NCBI GenBank assembly: GCA_052093725.1
Contig: JBQDHL010000051.1
Span: 1-11,995, forward strand
Reading direction: 5' to 3'
Source: Jeotgalicoccus sp052093725
GTDB taxonomy: Bacteria; Bacillota; Bacilli; Staphylococcales; Salinicoccaceae
DNA: 11,995 nt
Shown: positions 6,972-11,995 of the stretch, piece after piece
How the letters are laid out: each line of letters begins with the position of its first letter
How positions within the stretch are numbered: the stretch's first letter is position 1
Notes under the pieces: generated by a model
Databases searched by the model: none
What the model was told of the DNA's origin: nothing
What the model saw: only the letters and a program-made list of their open reading frames with translations
Position numbers and translations under genes: made by a program

Positions 6972-7811
6972 ATGAAAGAAAATATACTGGCAATTACAGG
7001 ACCTACTTCCGGCATCGGCAGAGCAACGGCATTACAATTAGCTAAGAAGGTTGATCGGATAGTGCTGCTGGTCCGTAATTTAAATAAAGGCGAAGAATTA
7101 AAGAATGAAATAGCAGCTCAATCTGATGTTAAACTGGATTTAATTCACTGTGACTTAAGCGATCTGTCTTCAATAGAAAATGCAGCAACTGAAATGAAAG
7201 AAAAATATGATTCAATCAATCATCTCATTTTAAATGCAGGCGTGGTTTCTTTATCGAGACAGGATACTAAAGACGGTTTTGAAATGATGATGGGTACGAA
7301 TTATGTCGGTCATTTCTATCTGACACACCTGCTGCTTTCTTTAGTACTTAACAGTGAAGTAAAACAGATTGTCGTAGTATCATCAGATGGATATAAGTTT
7401 TCGCCAATAACTGCACCATACTTTAAACGGAAGAAATTTAACCCGATGACTAGTTACGGTAAATCCAAACTGGGAACATTGTATCTGATGCAGACACTTT
7501 ATGATTCATATCAGGACCAGGGTTTAAAAACGACTGCTGTTCATCCCGGTGCTGTGTCGACTAACTTAGGTAAAACACCTAAAAATGAACGCTTCGGCAA
7601 TCTAGTTTATAAAATGCTGGATCCATTTTTCCTATCACCAATAGAAGGCAGTGCATCAACAGTAAAAGCTGTGGAAGCTCCTGAAAGGTATAATGGTAAA
7701 TATATGCATAACGGAAACATCGTCAAAATTAAAAAACACGGTAATGATATATATGCGCGTACATCACTAATATCAGCAACACTGGATGTGCTGAATTTAA
7801 CTCATCTGTAA
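6972..7811 (+). CDS. short-chain dehydrogenase/reductase (SDR)
   Basis: 279 aa. A classical NAD(P)-dependent SDR: the dinucleotide loop TGPTSGIG at residues 9-16, Asp61 in the CDLSDL segment, NAG at 88-90, active-site Asn110, Ser137/138, and the YGKSK catalytic motif with Tyr162 and Lys166. The basic residue after the second strand (LLVRNLNKG, Arg35) suggests NADP(H). The layout resembles the retinol-dehydrogenase-like group, but the substrate is unknown. The ATG is preceded by GGTGG at four bases. It is separated from the MFS gene by a terminator, so it is probably an independent unit, possibly continuing into the next membrane-protein gene 24 bases downstream. Confidence 0.92.
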   Translation: MKENILAITGPTSGIGRATALQLAKKVDRIVLLVRNLNKGEELKNEIAAQSDVKLDLIHCDLSDLSSIENAATEMKEKYDSINHLILNAGVVSLSRQDTKDGFEMMMGTNYVGHFYLTHLLLSLVLNSEVKQIVVVSSDGYKFSPITAPYFKRKKFNPMTSYGKSKLGTLYLMQTLYDSYQDQGLKTTAVHPGAVSTNLGKTPKNERFGNLVYKMLDPFFLSPIEGSASTVKAVEAPERYNGKYMHNGNIVKIKKHGNDIYARTSLISATLDVLNLTHL

Positions 7812-7851
7812 ATCTAAATTGTCGGGAGTGATGCTATGACTGCTTTTTTTA

Positions 7852-8307
7852 ATGCTGCTGTTAATTTTATGTATATATCCAATAGTTAAATTAATTTTCT
7901 ATATGCCGGTTTCTGCATTACTTAAAAATCATCAGAACAGAAAATCGTTTACTCTTATTACAACTGCGATTATGACAGTTATTCTATTTATAATCCTACT
8001 CGTTCTCGCATATACGACGATGGGCTATACACTGACAAATGATGAAAGTATTTTCAATTCAGGTCCGGAATTTTATTACTTTATCGGATTCACATATGTT
8101 CTCGGACTGTTTGCAGCTGTGGTTCTATTGGTTCTGAAATTCATCAATAAAAAATCGACAAAGTTGTTTAATACACCGGATACTGTAGAGAAAGATGATA
8201 CTTTACATGAAGTGAATAAAACAGGCTTTGAAAATATCATTCTGATTCTTGTAATCGGAGGATTCGTAGTACTTATTCTTTTCATCTTTTATGTAAGCTG
8301 GTCATAG
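7852..8307 (+). CDS. four-helix membrane protein, hypothetical; frame break at its 5' end
   Basis: 151 aa as read from the ATG at 7852. Hydrophobic spans lie near residues 1-20, 35-58, 75-97 and 127-149, with a charged loop (KSTKLFNTPDTVEKDD) before the last. No family recognised. The start is problematic: the only good ribosome binding site (GGAGTG, 7825-7830) serves the ATG at 7836, which is in a different frame and stops after 17 codons at 7889. Between the two lies a run of seven T (7844-7850); with six T, the 7836 start would read M-T-A-F-L and continue straight into this protein, giving 156 aa. A sequencing indel, a true frameshift mutation, or slippage on the T run would each explain this. 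Confidence 0.7.
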   Translation: MLLLILCIYPIVKLIFYMPVSALLKNHQNRKSFTLITTAIMTVILFIILLVLAYTTMGYTLTNDESIFNSGPEFYYFIGFTYVLGLFAAVVLLVLKFINKKSTKLFNTPDTVEKDDTLHEVNKTGFENIILILVIGGFVVLILFIFYVSWS

Positions 8308-8341
8308 AAAAGGTGACAGACATAACGTCTACCACCTTTTT
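8308..8341. terminator. hairpin terminator between convergent genes
   Basis: AAAAGGTG (8308-8315) pairs with CACCTTTT (8333-8340), with an inner AGAC/GTCT helix (8318-8321 and 8327-8330). The plus-strand arm ends in five T; the A-rich left arm gives a U-tract on the minus strand too. It sits directly after the 151-aa gene and directly next to the stop of the convergent 55-aa gene. Confidence 0.7.
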
Positions 8342-8508
8342 CAGTCAAATATTCTGATAATCCTCATAATTAAACGCGGGATAAAGAACAATATATCCAG
8401 TATTCCAAACCCAACATCGATTTTACTCATCGGTCCTGCAATCTGTCTTTTATTCTTTGAACGTAACTTGGCTGGATCAATGTATTCATCATCACTTGAT
8501 CGGTTCAT
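8341..8508 (-). CDS. small hypothetical protein, 55 aa, amphipathic/hydrophobic C-terminus
   Basis: Not recognised. It reads MNRSSDDEYIDPAKLRSKNK at the N-terminus (acidic then basic, soluble), then a Gly/Ile-rich hydrophobic part (VGFGILDILFFIPRLIM, residues 32-48) and a short basic end with a final Asp. The pattern suggests one membrane-associated helix. The ATG at 8508 has GAGGG seven bases upstream, and the upstream 103-aa gene ends only three bases before it, so translation is likely coupled. It is the last gene of a five-gene minus-strand row, ending at a terminator. The tight packing and clear ribosome binding site are the main evidence that it is real. Confidence 0.65.
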   Translation of the reverse strand: MNRSSDDEYIDPAKLRSKNKRQIAGPMSKIDVGFGILDILFFIPRLIMRIIRIFD

Positions 8509-8511
8509 AAC

Positions 8512-8823
8512 CTATCCCTCACTTTTTAATAGAATCATCTCGTTTTCTTTAATTTTAAGTTGTTTATACTTCTTTTCATCTTCTTCATTCGACATTGAAA
8601 TTTTAAAGCATTCTTCATTAATAAATCTGGCCTGTCCCTTAATTTCTTTGGAAGATGTATCTCCAATAATGTCATAACCGATACCTGTGATTTTTTCCAG
8701 TAAATCATTAATTTTAACCTGAATACTTAACTCTGCTTCTTTAACTTTTGCTTCAATAATCGCCTGTCTGACTGCATATTTAATAACAAAATAAAATATA
8801 AATGCTGCAATTAGTAATTCCAT
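8512..8823 (-). CDS. membrane-anchored hypothetical protein, 103 aa
   Basis: Not recognised. A single N-terminal hydrophobic segment (residues 2-16, LLIAAFIFYFVIKYA) is followed by a charged, probably helical soluble part (AIIEAKVKEAELSIQVKIND) and a Lys/Glu-rich end. This would be a one-pass protein with its C-terminal domain on one side of the membrane. The ATG has AAGGAG six bases upstream. It lies 18 bases after the 138-aa gene and three before the 55-aa gene, consistent with one operon. Confidence 0.75.
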   Translation of the reverse strand: MELLIAAFIFYFVIKYAVRQAIIEAKVKEAELSIQVKINDLLEKITGIGYDIIGDTSSKEIKGQARFINEECFKISMSNEEDEKKYKQLKIKENEMILLKSEG

Positions 8824-8841
8824 GATGTACTCCTTTGATGT

Positions 8842-9258
8842 TTAGTCTTCTTTAACGAATTTATATGAATTGAAAAACAGTGAAATAATAAAAACAGCAA
8901 CAAATATTATTAACAGCACTGTTCCTATCGTCTCCAACATCATTGATTCGTCTGGATAACCTGTAGCCAGTGTAGTTCCGTTGTAAGAAATAGCTGAGAG
9001 CATTGTCGTGATAAAAAATATATTTAACAGTTTACTCAACACTGTTTCTTTAATAAATACCACATCGCCGTCTTTGACCTCTATCCGGTCGGTCTTATCC
9101 AATGGCTGCTCATATGTTAACGTGCCTGATTCTTCAGGTATCTTCATAGTTCTTGTATGAAAACCGCCAACAGAACCGATTGTTTCATTGTTAAACTTTA
9201 TGCTGATTGGCATGAGCCATGCTAAAAACCATGTTCTTCTTTTAACAGTAATCTCCAT
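8842..9258 (-). CDS. 138-aa two-TM membrane protein, paralogue of the one at 11328-11744
   Basis: Residues 1-75 form a beta-rich soluble part (KRRTWFLAWLMPISIKFNNE, then IGSVGG, GTLTYEQP and KDGDVVFIKET). Two hydrophobic segments follow at about 76-98 and 112-132. Length and residue pattern match the 11328-11744 protein: about 28 identities in the first 78 positions, including W10, P17, N23-N24, G28, QP and GDVV. The N-terminal part (a small NN..VG turn followed by IP..G.L.Y) vaguely recalls PEGA-like beta domains, but this is only a resemblance. The start at 9258 is chosen over an upstream in-frame ATG at 9327 because AAGGGGAT is properly spaced and the paralogue starts at the same point. 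Confidence 0.8.
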   Translation of the reverse strand: MEITVKRRTWFLAWLMPISIKFNNETIGSVGGFHTRTMKIPEESGTLTYEQPLDKTDRIEVKDGDVVFIKETVLSKLLNIFFITTMLSAISYNGTTLATGYPDESMMLETIGTVLLIIFVAVFIISLFFNSYKFVKED

Positions 9259-9290
9259 GCTTATCCCCTTTCGGCACTTAACTGCATTCC

Positions 9291-9743
9291 TTATAATTCC
9301 TGTGACATTCTCACCATATCCATACATTGTATTCCATTTTCAAAAATCTCTTCTTCATAGTTTTTTATAAAGAAGTCTTTATCAACACCTGTAATTCTAA
9401 AGCCACATTTTTGATACAATGCCAACTGTCCGATACTTGAGTTTCCGGTACCGACTTCAATCGTTTTATACCCCATGGCTTTAGCTTTTTGAATAGCATC
9501 TTTAACCAGAGCTTTGCCTACTCCTCTGCCCTGATACCTTTCATCGACTGCGATGTTAATCAGTTCAACGGTATCTGGATTAGTTTTCCTCAATATATAG
9601 ACACCCGCTGTCTGATTATCAATTTCCAATATGTAACAGTGACCTCTCTCCAAATAGTCTTTCACAAGTGTTTCGGATGGGTCAGCTGTCAACAGCAATT
9701 CCATAGGTGGCTGTTCGTTCTTGTTCAGTAATCTTGTTTTCAT
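9291..9743 (-). CDS. GNAT family N-acetyltransferase, YvbK-like
   Basis: 150 aa. Strong GNAT features: ELINIAVDERYQGRGVGKAL (60-79), with the acetyl-CoA loop QGRGVG at 71-76; EVGTGNSSIGQLALYQKCGF (96-115), with Asn101 and Tyr110; and a conserved C-terminal FENGIQCMDMVRM. This overall pattern is what I recall for Bacillus YvbK-like acetyltransferases, whose natural substrate is not established to my knowledge. AAGGGGA lies six bases before the ATG. It sits second in the minus-strand row, 20 bases after the 65-aa gene and 32 before the 138-aa gene. Confidence 0.88.
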   Translation of the reverse strand: MKTRLLNKNEQPPMELLLTADPSETLVKDYLERGHCYILEIDNQTAGVYILRKTNPDTVELINIAVDERYQGRGVGKALVKDAIQKAKAMGYKTIEVGTGNSSIGQLALYQKCGFRITGVDKDFFIKNYEEEIFENGIQCMDMVRMSQEL

Positions 9744-9763
9744 GCTTTGTCCCCTTTAAAGCA

Positions 9764-9961
9764 TTATTCCGCAATATCCGTTTCTGATGATTTCTTAGCT
9801 TTAACCGCTCTGTAAGTAATAGTGAAGATTATTACCAGTAAGTTTAGACCGAACATTGTAATGTAATATGAGTTTGAGTGACCTTCCAGGATGTAGGTTC
9901 CGTAACGTAAGGCGTTGAGTGTGAGCAGAACATATAAAATAGTAACCGATCCATTATTCAT
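9764..9961 (-). CDS. small two-TM protein, 65 aa
   Basis: Not recognised. Two hydrophobic segments (TILYVLLTLNALRYGTYIL near residues 7-25 and ITMFGLNLLVIIFTITY near 35-51), with a Lys-rich then acidic C-terminal tail. The internal ATG at 9961 is chosen rather than the in-frame ATG at 9982 because AAGGGGAT lies seven bases before it; the longer version would place that site inside the gene. It is the first gene of the five-gene minus-strand row. Confidence 0.7.
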   Translation of the reverse strand: MNNGSVTILYVLLTLNALRYGTYILEGHSNSYYITMFGLNLLVIIFTITYRAVKAKKSSETDIAE

Positions 9962-10016
9962 ATTCTTTATCCCCTTCGTCATTACACTCTTCTCTATTTA
10001 TGTATTTATACTTATC

Positions 10017-10039
10017 TTATCACATTATATATGTGGTAA
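10017..10039. promoter_or_regulatory. 9-bp inverted repeat, candidate operator in a divergent promoter region
   Basis: TTATCACAT (10017-10025) and ATGTGGTAA (10031-10039) are inverted with one mismatch around a 5-base centre. A perfect TATAAT on the minus strand (10029-10024) lies inside it and could be the -10 of the 65-aa/GNAT row, although no good -35 accompanies it. The site is between two divergent gene groups, the usual place for a dimeric repressor. No regulator gene lies next to it in the window. Confidence 0.5.
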
Positions 10040-10074
10040 ACTCCTAATAATACTGGTTTCTGGGGGATATTCTC

Positions 10075-10638
10075 ATGAAAATAATATTAATATTTGGTCC
10101 TCAGGCTGTCGGTAAGATGACTATCGGAGAAAAAGTCGGGGATGCTTTCGATCTGCCGCTGCTGCACAATCATGTCACGCTGGATGCGATTTGGCCGTAT
10201 ATCGGTTGGAACAAGGATACGTTCAGATTGTCAGATCAGATTCGTATGGGAATTTTTGAGCATATTGCTAAAGATGACTCGCATCCTGGAATTATTTTTA
10301 CGTTTGTCTGGGCATTTGATATGCAGGAAGACTGGGATTACATAAAAACAATTAAAGAGATTTTTAATAAGGAATCTCATAATATTTATTTCGTGGAGCT
10401 GGCAGCTGACCTTGATGAGAGAATCAGACGTAACACGACTGAATACAGGCTGGAGAAGAAACCTTCGAAAAGAAATATTGAGTTCTCACATGCAGAACTG
10501 ACAAATTCGGCAGAGAAGCACAGACTGAATTCATATGACAATGAGATTCAGGAAGATAAATATCTCAAGCTGGATGTGACATCATTGAGTGCTGAAGAGT
10601 CGAGTCAGCAGGTAATCGATTGGATCAATGACAACTAG
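10075..10638 (+). CDS. P-loop kinase-like NTP-binding protein
   Basis: 187 aa. A Walker A loop GPQAVGKM at residues 8-15 directly follows the first beta strand (KIILIF). Other features are LPLLHNHVTLD (27-37), a likely substrate-side motif; GIIFTFVWAFD (72-82), the strand usually carrying the Walker B position; and an Arg-rich lid-like stretch (DERIRRNTTEYR, 114-125). Size and layout fit the shikimate/nucleotide-kinase-like group of small P-loop phosphotransferases, but no specific substrate can be assigned. GGGGGAT lies seven bases before the ATG. A two-TM gene follows after 21 bases. Confidence 0.85.
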   Translation: MKIILIFGPQAVGKMTIGEKVGDAFDLPLLHNHVTLDAIWPYIGWNKDTFRLSDQIRMGIFEHIAKDDSHPGIIFTFVWAFDMQEDWDYIKTIKEIFNKESHNIYFVELAADLDERIRRNTTEYRLEKKPSKRNIEFSHAELTNSAEKHRLNSYDNEIQEDKYLKLDVTSLSAEESSQQVIDWINDN

Positions 10639-10659
10639 AATACACAAGGGGATTTTAAA

Positions 10660-10860
10660 ATGGAAATGGAAATCGTAATAGAATGGCTTATTATTTTCCT
10701 GCTTTTTCTTGGAACAACTTTCGCAGTTTCAATTTTTGTTAACTTTATGAACCGTGATGACAAAAGACTCCCGTGGAAAAATATAATTATCTTTGCAGTG
10801 AGTTTCAGTGTAATATTCTGTGGCGTTGCATTAATTTTGGAAATATTTAGAACTTATTAA
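10660..10860 (+). CDS. small two-TM protein, 66 aa
   Basis: Not recognised. Two hydrophobic segments (IVIEWLIIFLLFLGTTFAV, residues 5-23, and NIIIFAVSFSVIFCGVALIL, 41-60) are joined by a charged loop (NFMNRDDKRLPWK). AAGGGG lies eight bases before the ATG at 10660; the ATG two codons later is a less likely start. Probably co-transcribed with the upstream kinase-like gene. Confidence 0.75.
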   Translation: MEMEIVIEWLIIFLLFLGTTFAVSIFVNFMNRDDKRLPWKNIIIFAVSFSVIFCGVALILEIFRTY

Positions 10861-10960
10861 TATTACAGACAAATCTAGATTTATACATTATGTAATAGTT
10901 GAATTTCATATTTAATCTTTGGCTGAATGTTGCACTATTTTTACAGAAAGAGGTGTTTGT

Positions 10961-11272
10961 TTGAAAAATGAATTAATCACTTCAAAAAAGCATGGTGTAA
11001 TTAGCTATAGTTCTCTAATAATAGGAGTTATTTGTTTCTTCATTGTTTTTGTACCATCTACAAGAATAGCTAACGTTGGAAGTTTAACTGGAGATTATAT
11101 AACATTTGTATTTACTGGTGTGGGTATCATATTATCCATTATTGGACTTGTGAGAAAAGCAGAAAGAAATACCATTCCAATTATATCTTTAGTCCTTTCC
11201 TCGTCTTTCTTTATTTTTTGGTTTATCGTAATTTTCTTACTGGTTACTGGTCAAATGGACTTTGCTCCTTGA
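10961..11272 (+). CDS. three-TM hypothetical membrane protein, A+T-rich, TTG start
   Basis: 103 aa from a TTG start at 10961, supported by AAAGAGGTG about five bases upstream; a longer in-frame reading from 10919 would include the ribosome binding site. Hydrophobic segments lie near residues 14-31, 44-62 and 71-95. The N-terminus is hydrophilic (KNELITSKKHG). No family recognised; it looks like a small Firmicutes integral membrane protein. A hand count gives about 30% G+C, clearly below the genes around it, and codons ending in A or T dominate, which may point to separate acquisition. It ends 10 bases before a strong terminator. Confidence 0.75.
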   Translation: MKNELITSKKHGVISYSSLIIGVICFFIVFVPSTRIANVGSLTGDYITFVFTGVGIILSIIGLVRKAERNTIPIISLVLSSSFFIFWFIVIFLLVTGQMDFAP

Positions 11273-11282
11273 TTAAAAAACT

Positions 11283-11319
11283 AATCTCTCACCCTGAAAT
11301 AATGGAGTGAGAGATTTTT
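11283..11319. terminator. intrinsic terminator between convergent genes
   Basis: A 10-bp perfect stem (11283-11292 with 11307-11316) is followed by TTTTTG on the plus strand. On the minus strand the same stem is followed by AGTTTTTT, so it can serve both the 103-aa gene and the convergent 138-aa gene. Confidence 0.85.
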
Positions 11320-11327
11320 GTATTGGC

Positions 11328-11744
11328 CTATCTGTTTAGCAAGACCAGTCTATGTGTTTTAAAGAAGAAGCTAATTAATGCGACAATCAGTAATCCTCCC
11401 AAGGCAATACGTTCTGCACAGAGCAGCTGTTCATAATTGGAATAGCTTGTAAAATCAATTACCTCAAATATACTCAATATCAGGTAAATAAAGTATAGAA
11501 TCAGAAGAGTACTCAGAAATTTTCCAAGCATTGTTTCTTCTAACTGTACAACATCACCTCTTTGGACCTGCAGCTGATCATCCCTACCAATGGGCTGATG
11601 GTATTTCAGTTCTCCTTCATCTTTTGACGGGATTTCAATTTCCTGCGAACCGTATAATGTGCCGACCGGTTTATTGTTATATCTTATCCTCAAAGGAATG
11701 AATGCTGCAAATATCCACAGTTTCCTTTTAACTTTAACACTCAT
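11328..11744 (-). CDS. 138-aa two-TM membrane protein, paralogue of the one at 8842-9258
   Basis: Same length and layout as its paralogue. A basic start (VKVKRKLWIFAAFIPL) leads into a beta-rich part with RIRYNNKPVG, GELKYHQP and QRGDVVQLEET; hydrophobic segments follow at about 74-95 and 109-128, and the end is basic. The shared N-terminal half suggests the conserved function lies there, while the loop between the two helices differs completely. AAAGGA lies nine bases before the ATG at 11744. It follows a partial small membrane-protein gene by 60 bases. Function unknown. Confidence 0.8.
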   Translation of the reverse strand: MSVKVKRKLWIFAAFIPLRIRYNNKPVGTLYGSQEIEIPSKDEGELKYHQPIGRDDQLQVQRGDVVQLEETMLGKFLSTLLILYFIYLILSIFEVIDFTSYSNYEQLLCAERIALGGLLIVALISFFFKTHRLVLLNR

Positions 11745-11804
11745 ATTTCCCCATCCTTTGTATCTATTTAACTAATAGTAAAATTATCATAATCATTGTA
11801 TTTG

Positions 11805-11995
11805 TTAATTCATATAGAAATATAAGCCGATACCTACTATTACTACATCTGCAAAAAGCATCCCAGCTAAATAGATATAGTTTTTATATGTCTTTTCGTC
11901 CTGTCCTGCGGTGCTTCTCACAGCTAAATATCCCAGTATAGAAATTGCTATTATACTTATTGTAAACACAATAAAGTTATTCAATTCTATTATCT
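11805..11995 (-). CDS. small membrane protein, 5' end beyond the window (partial)
   Basis: The minus-strand frame is open from the right edge to TAA at 11807-11805, giving at least 63 codons. It contains two hydrophobic segments (IVFTISIIAISILGYLAV and YIYLAGMLFADVIVGIGLY) separated by a polar loop (RSTAGQDEKTYKN). A TTG near the edge (11984) has no convincing ribosome binding site, so the true start probably lies outside. The two-TM, short-loop layout is like the other tiny membrane proteins of this region. Not recognised. Confidence 0.6.
   Translation of the reverse strand, partial: IIELNNFIVFTISIIAISILGYLAVRSTAGQDEKTYKNYIYLAGMLFADVVIVGIGLYFYMN

Noticed and set aside
9259..9327. Extended N-terminus of the 138-aa protein from an ATG at 9327
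   Set aside because: It would overlap the GNAT gene, has no matching counterpart in the paralogue, and leaves the AAGGGGAT site unused.
9291..9743. GNAT as an aminoglycoside-resistance acetyltransferase
   Set aside because: The sequence follows the YvbK-like pattern and shows no specific aminoglycoside acetyltransferase signature.
10868..10900. TACAT-T-ATGTA palindrome before the 103-aa gene
   Set aside because: A short perfect dyad in a very A+T-rich stretch with no promoter fit; likely chance.
1..11995. tRNA, rRNA, CRISPR arrays, insertion sequences, phage or toxin-antitoxin genes
   Set aside because: Looked for and not seen: no spaced direct-repeat arrays, no transposase or integrase motifs, no cloverleaf-like segments in the intergenic gaps.

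Overview
The window looks like chromosomal DNA from a low-to-moderate G+C Firmicute, most likely in the Staphylococcaceae/Bacillales. The evidence is strong AAGGAGG-type ribosome binding sites, several GTG and TTG starts, U-rich hairpin terminators and protein families typical of that group (LysR, CynX/NimT-type MFS, YvbK-like GNAT). The genus cannot be fixed from this sequence; a Jeotgalicoccus- or Salinicoccus-like coccus is only a guess.

Region 1 (1-5511, minus strand) is a tight run of seven genes read leftwards. In transcription order they are a LysR regulator, a 69-aa charged protein, a BASS/SBF-type transporter, an acetamidase/formamidase with a built-in zinc ribbon, a 142-aa protein of unknown function, a GNAT acetyltransferase and a cytoplasmic asparaginase. 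Gaps are 5-81 bases. The run ends at a perfect 17-bp bidirectional terminator at the left edge. A divergent CynX/NimT-like MFS permease (5637-6860) shares the regulatory region with the LysR gene. Taken together this reads as an uptake and amide-hydrolysis (nitrogen-scavenging) locus under one LysR regulator. The substrate is not visible from sequence.

Region 2 (6972-8307, plus strand) holds an SDR oxidoreductase and a four-helix membrane protein. The obvious start of the membrane protein is out of frame with its body by one base at a run of seven T residues.

Region 3 (8341-9961, minus strand) is an operon-like row of five small genes: a 65-aa two-TM protein, a YvbK-like GNAT, a 138-aa membrane protein, a 103-aa membrane-anchored protein and a 55-aa protein. 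Region 4 (10075-11272, plus strand) has a P-loop kinase-like protein, a 66-aa two-TM protein and an A+T-rich 103-aa membrane protein. It diverges from region 3 across a 9-bp inverted repeat. Region 5 (11328 to the right edge, minus strand) has a second 138-aa membrane protein, clearly paralogous to the one in region 3, and the 3' part of another small membrane protein.

No rRNA, tRNA, CRISPR array, insertion sequence or phage gene was seen, and no gene-free stretch exceeds about 125 bases. The points most worth a second look are the amide/transport cluster with its uncharacterised small partners, the one-base frame discontinuity at 7844-7850, the paralogous 138-aa membrane family and the inverted repeat between regions 3 and 4.
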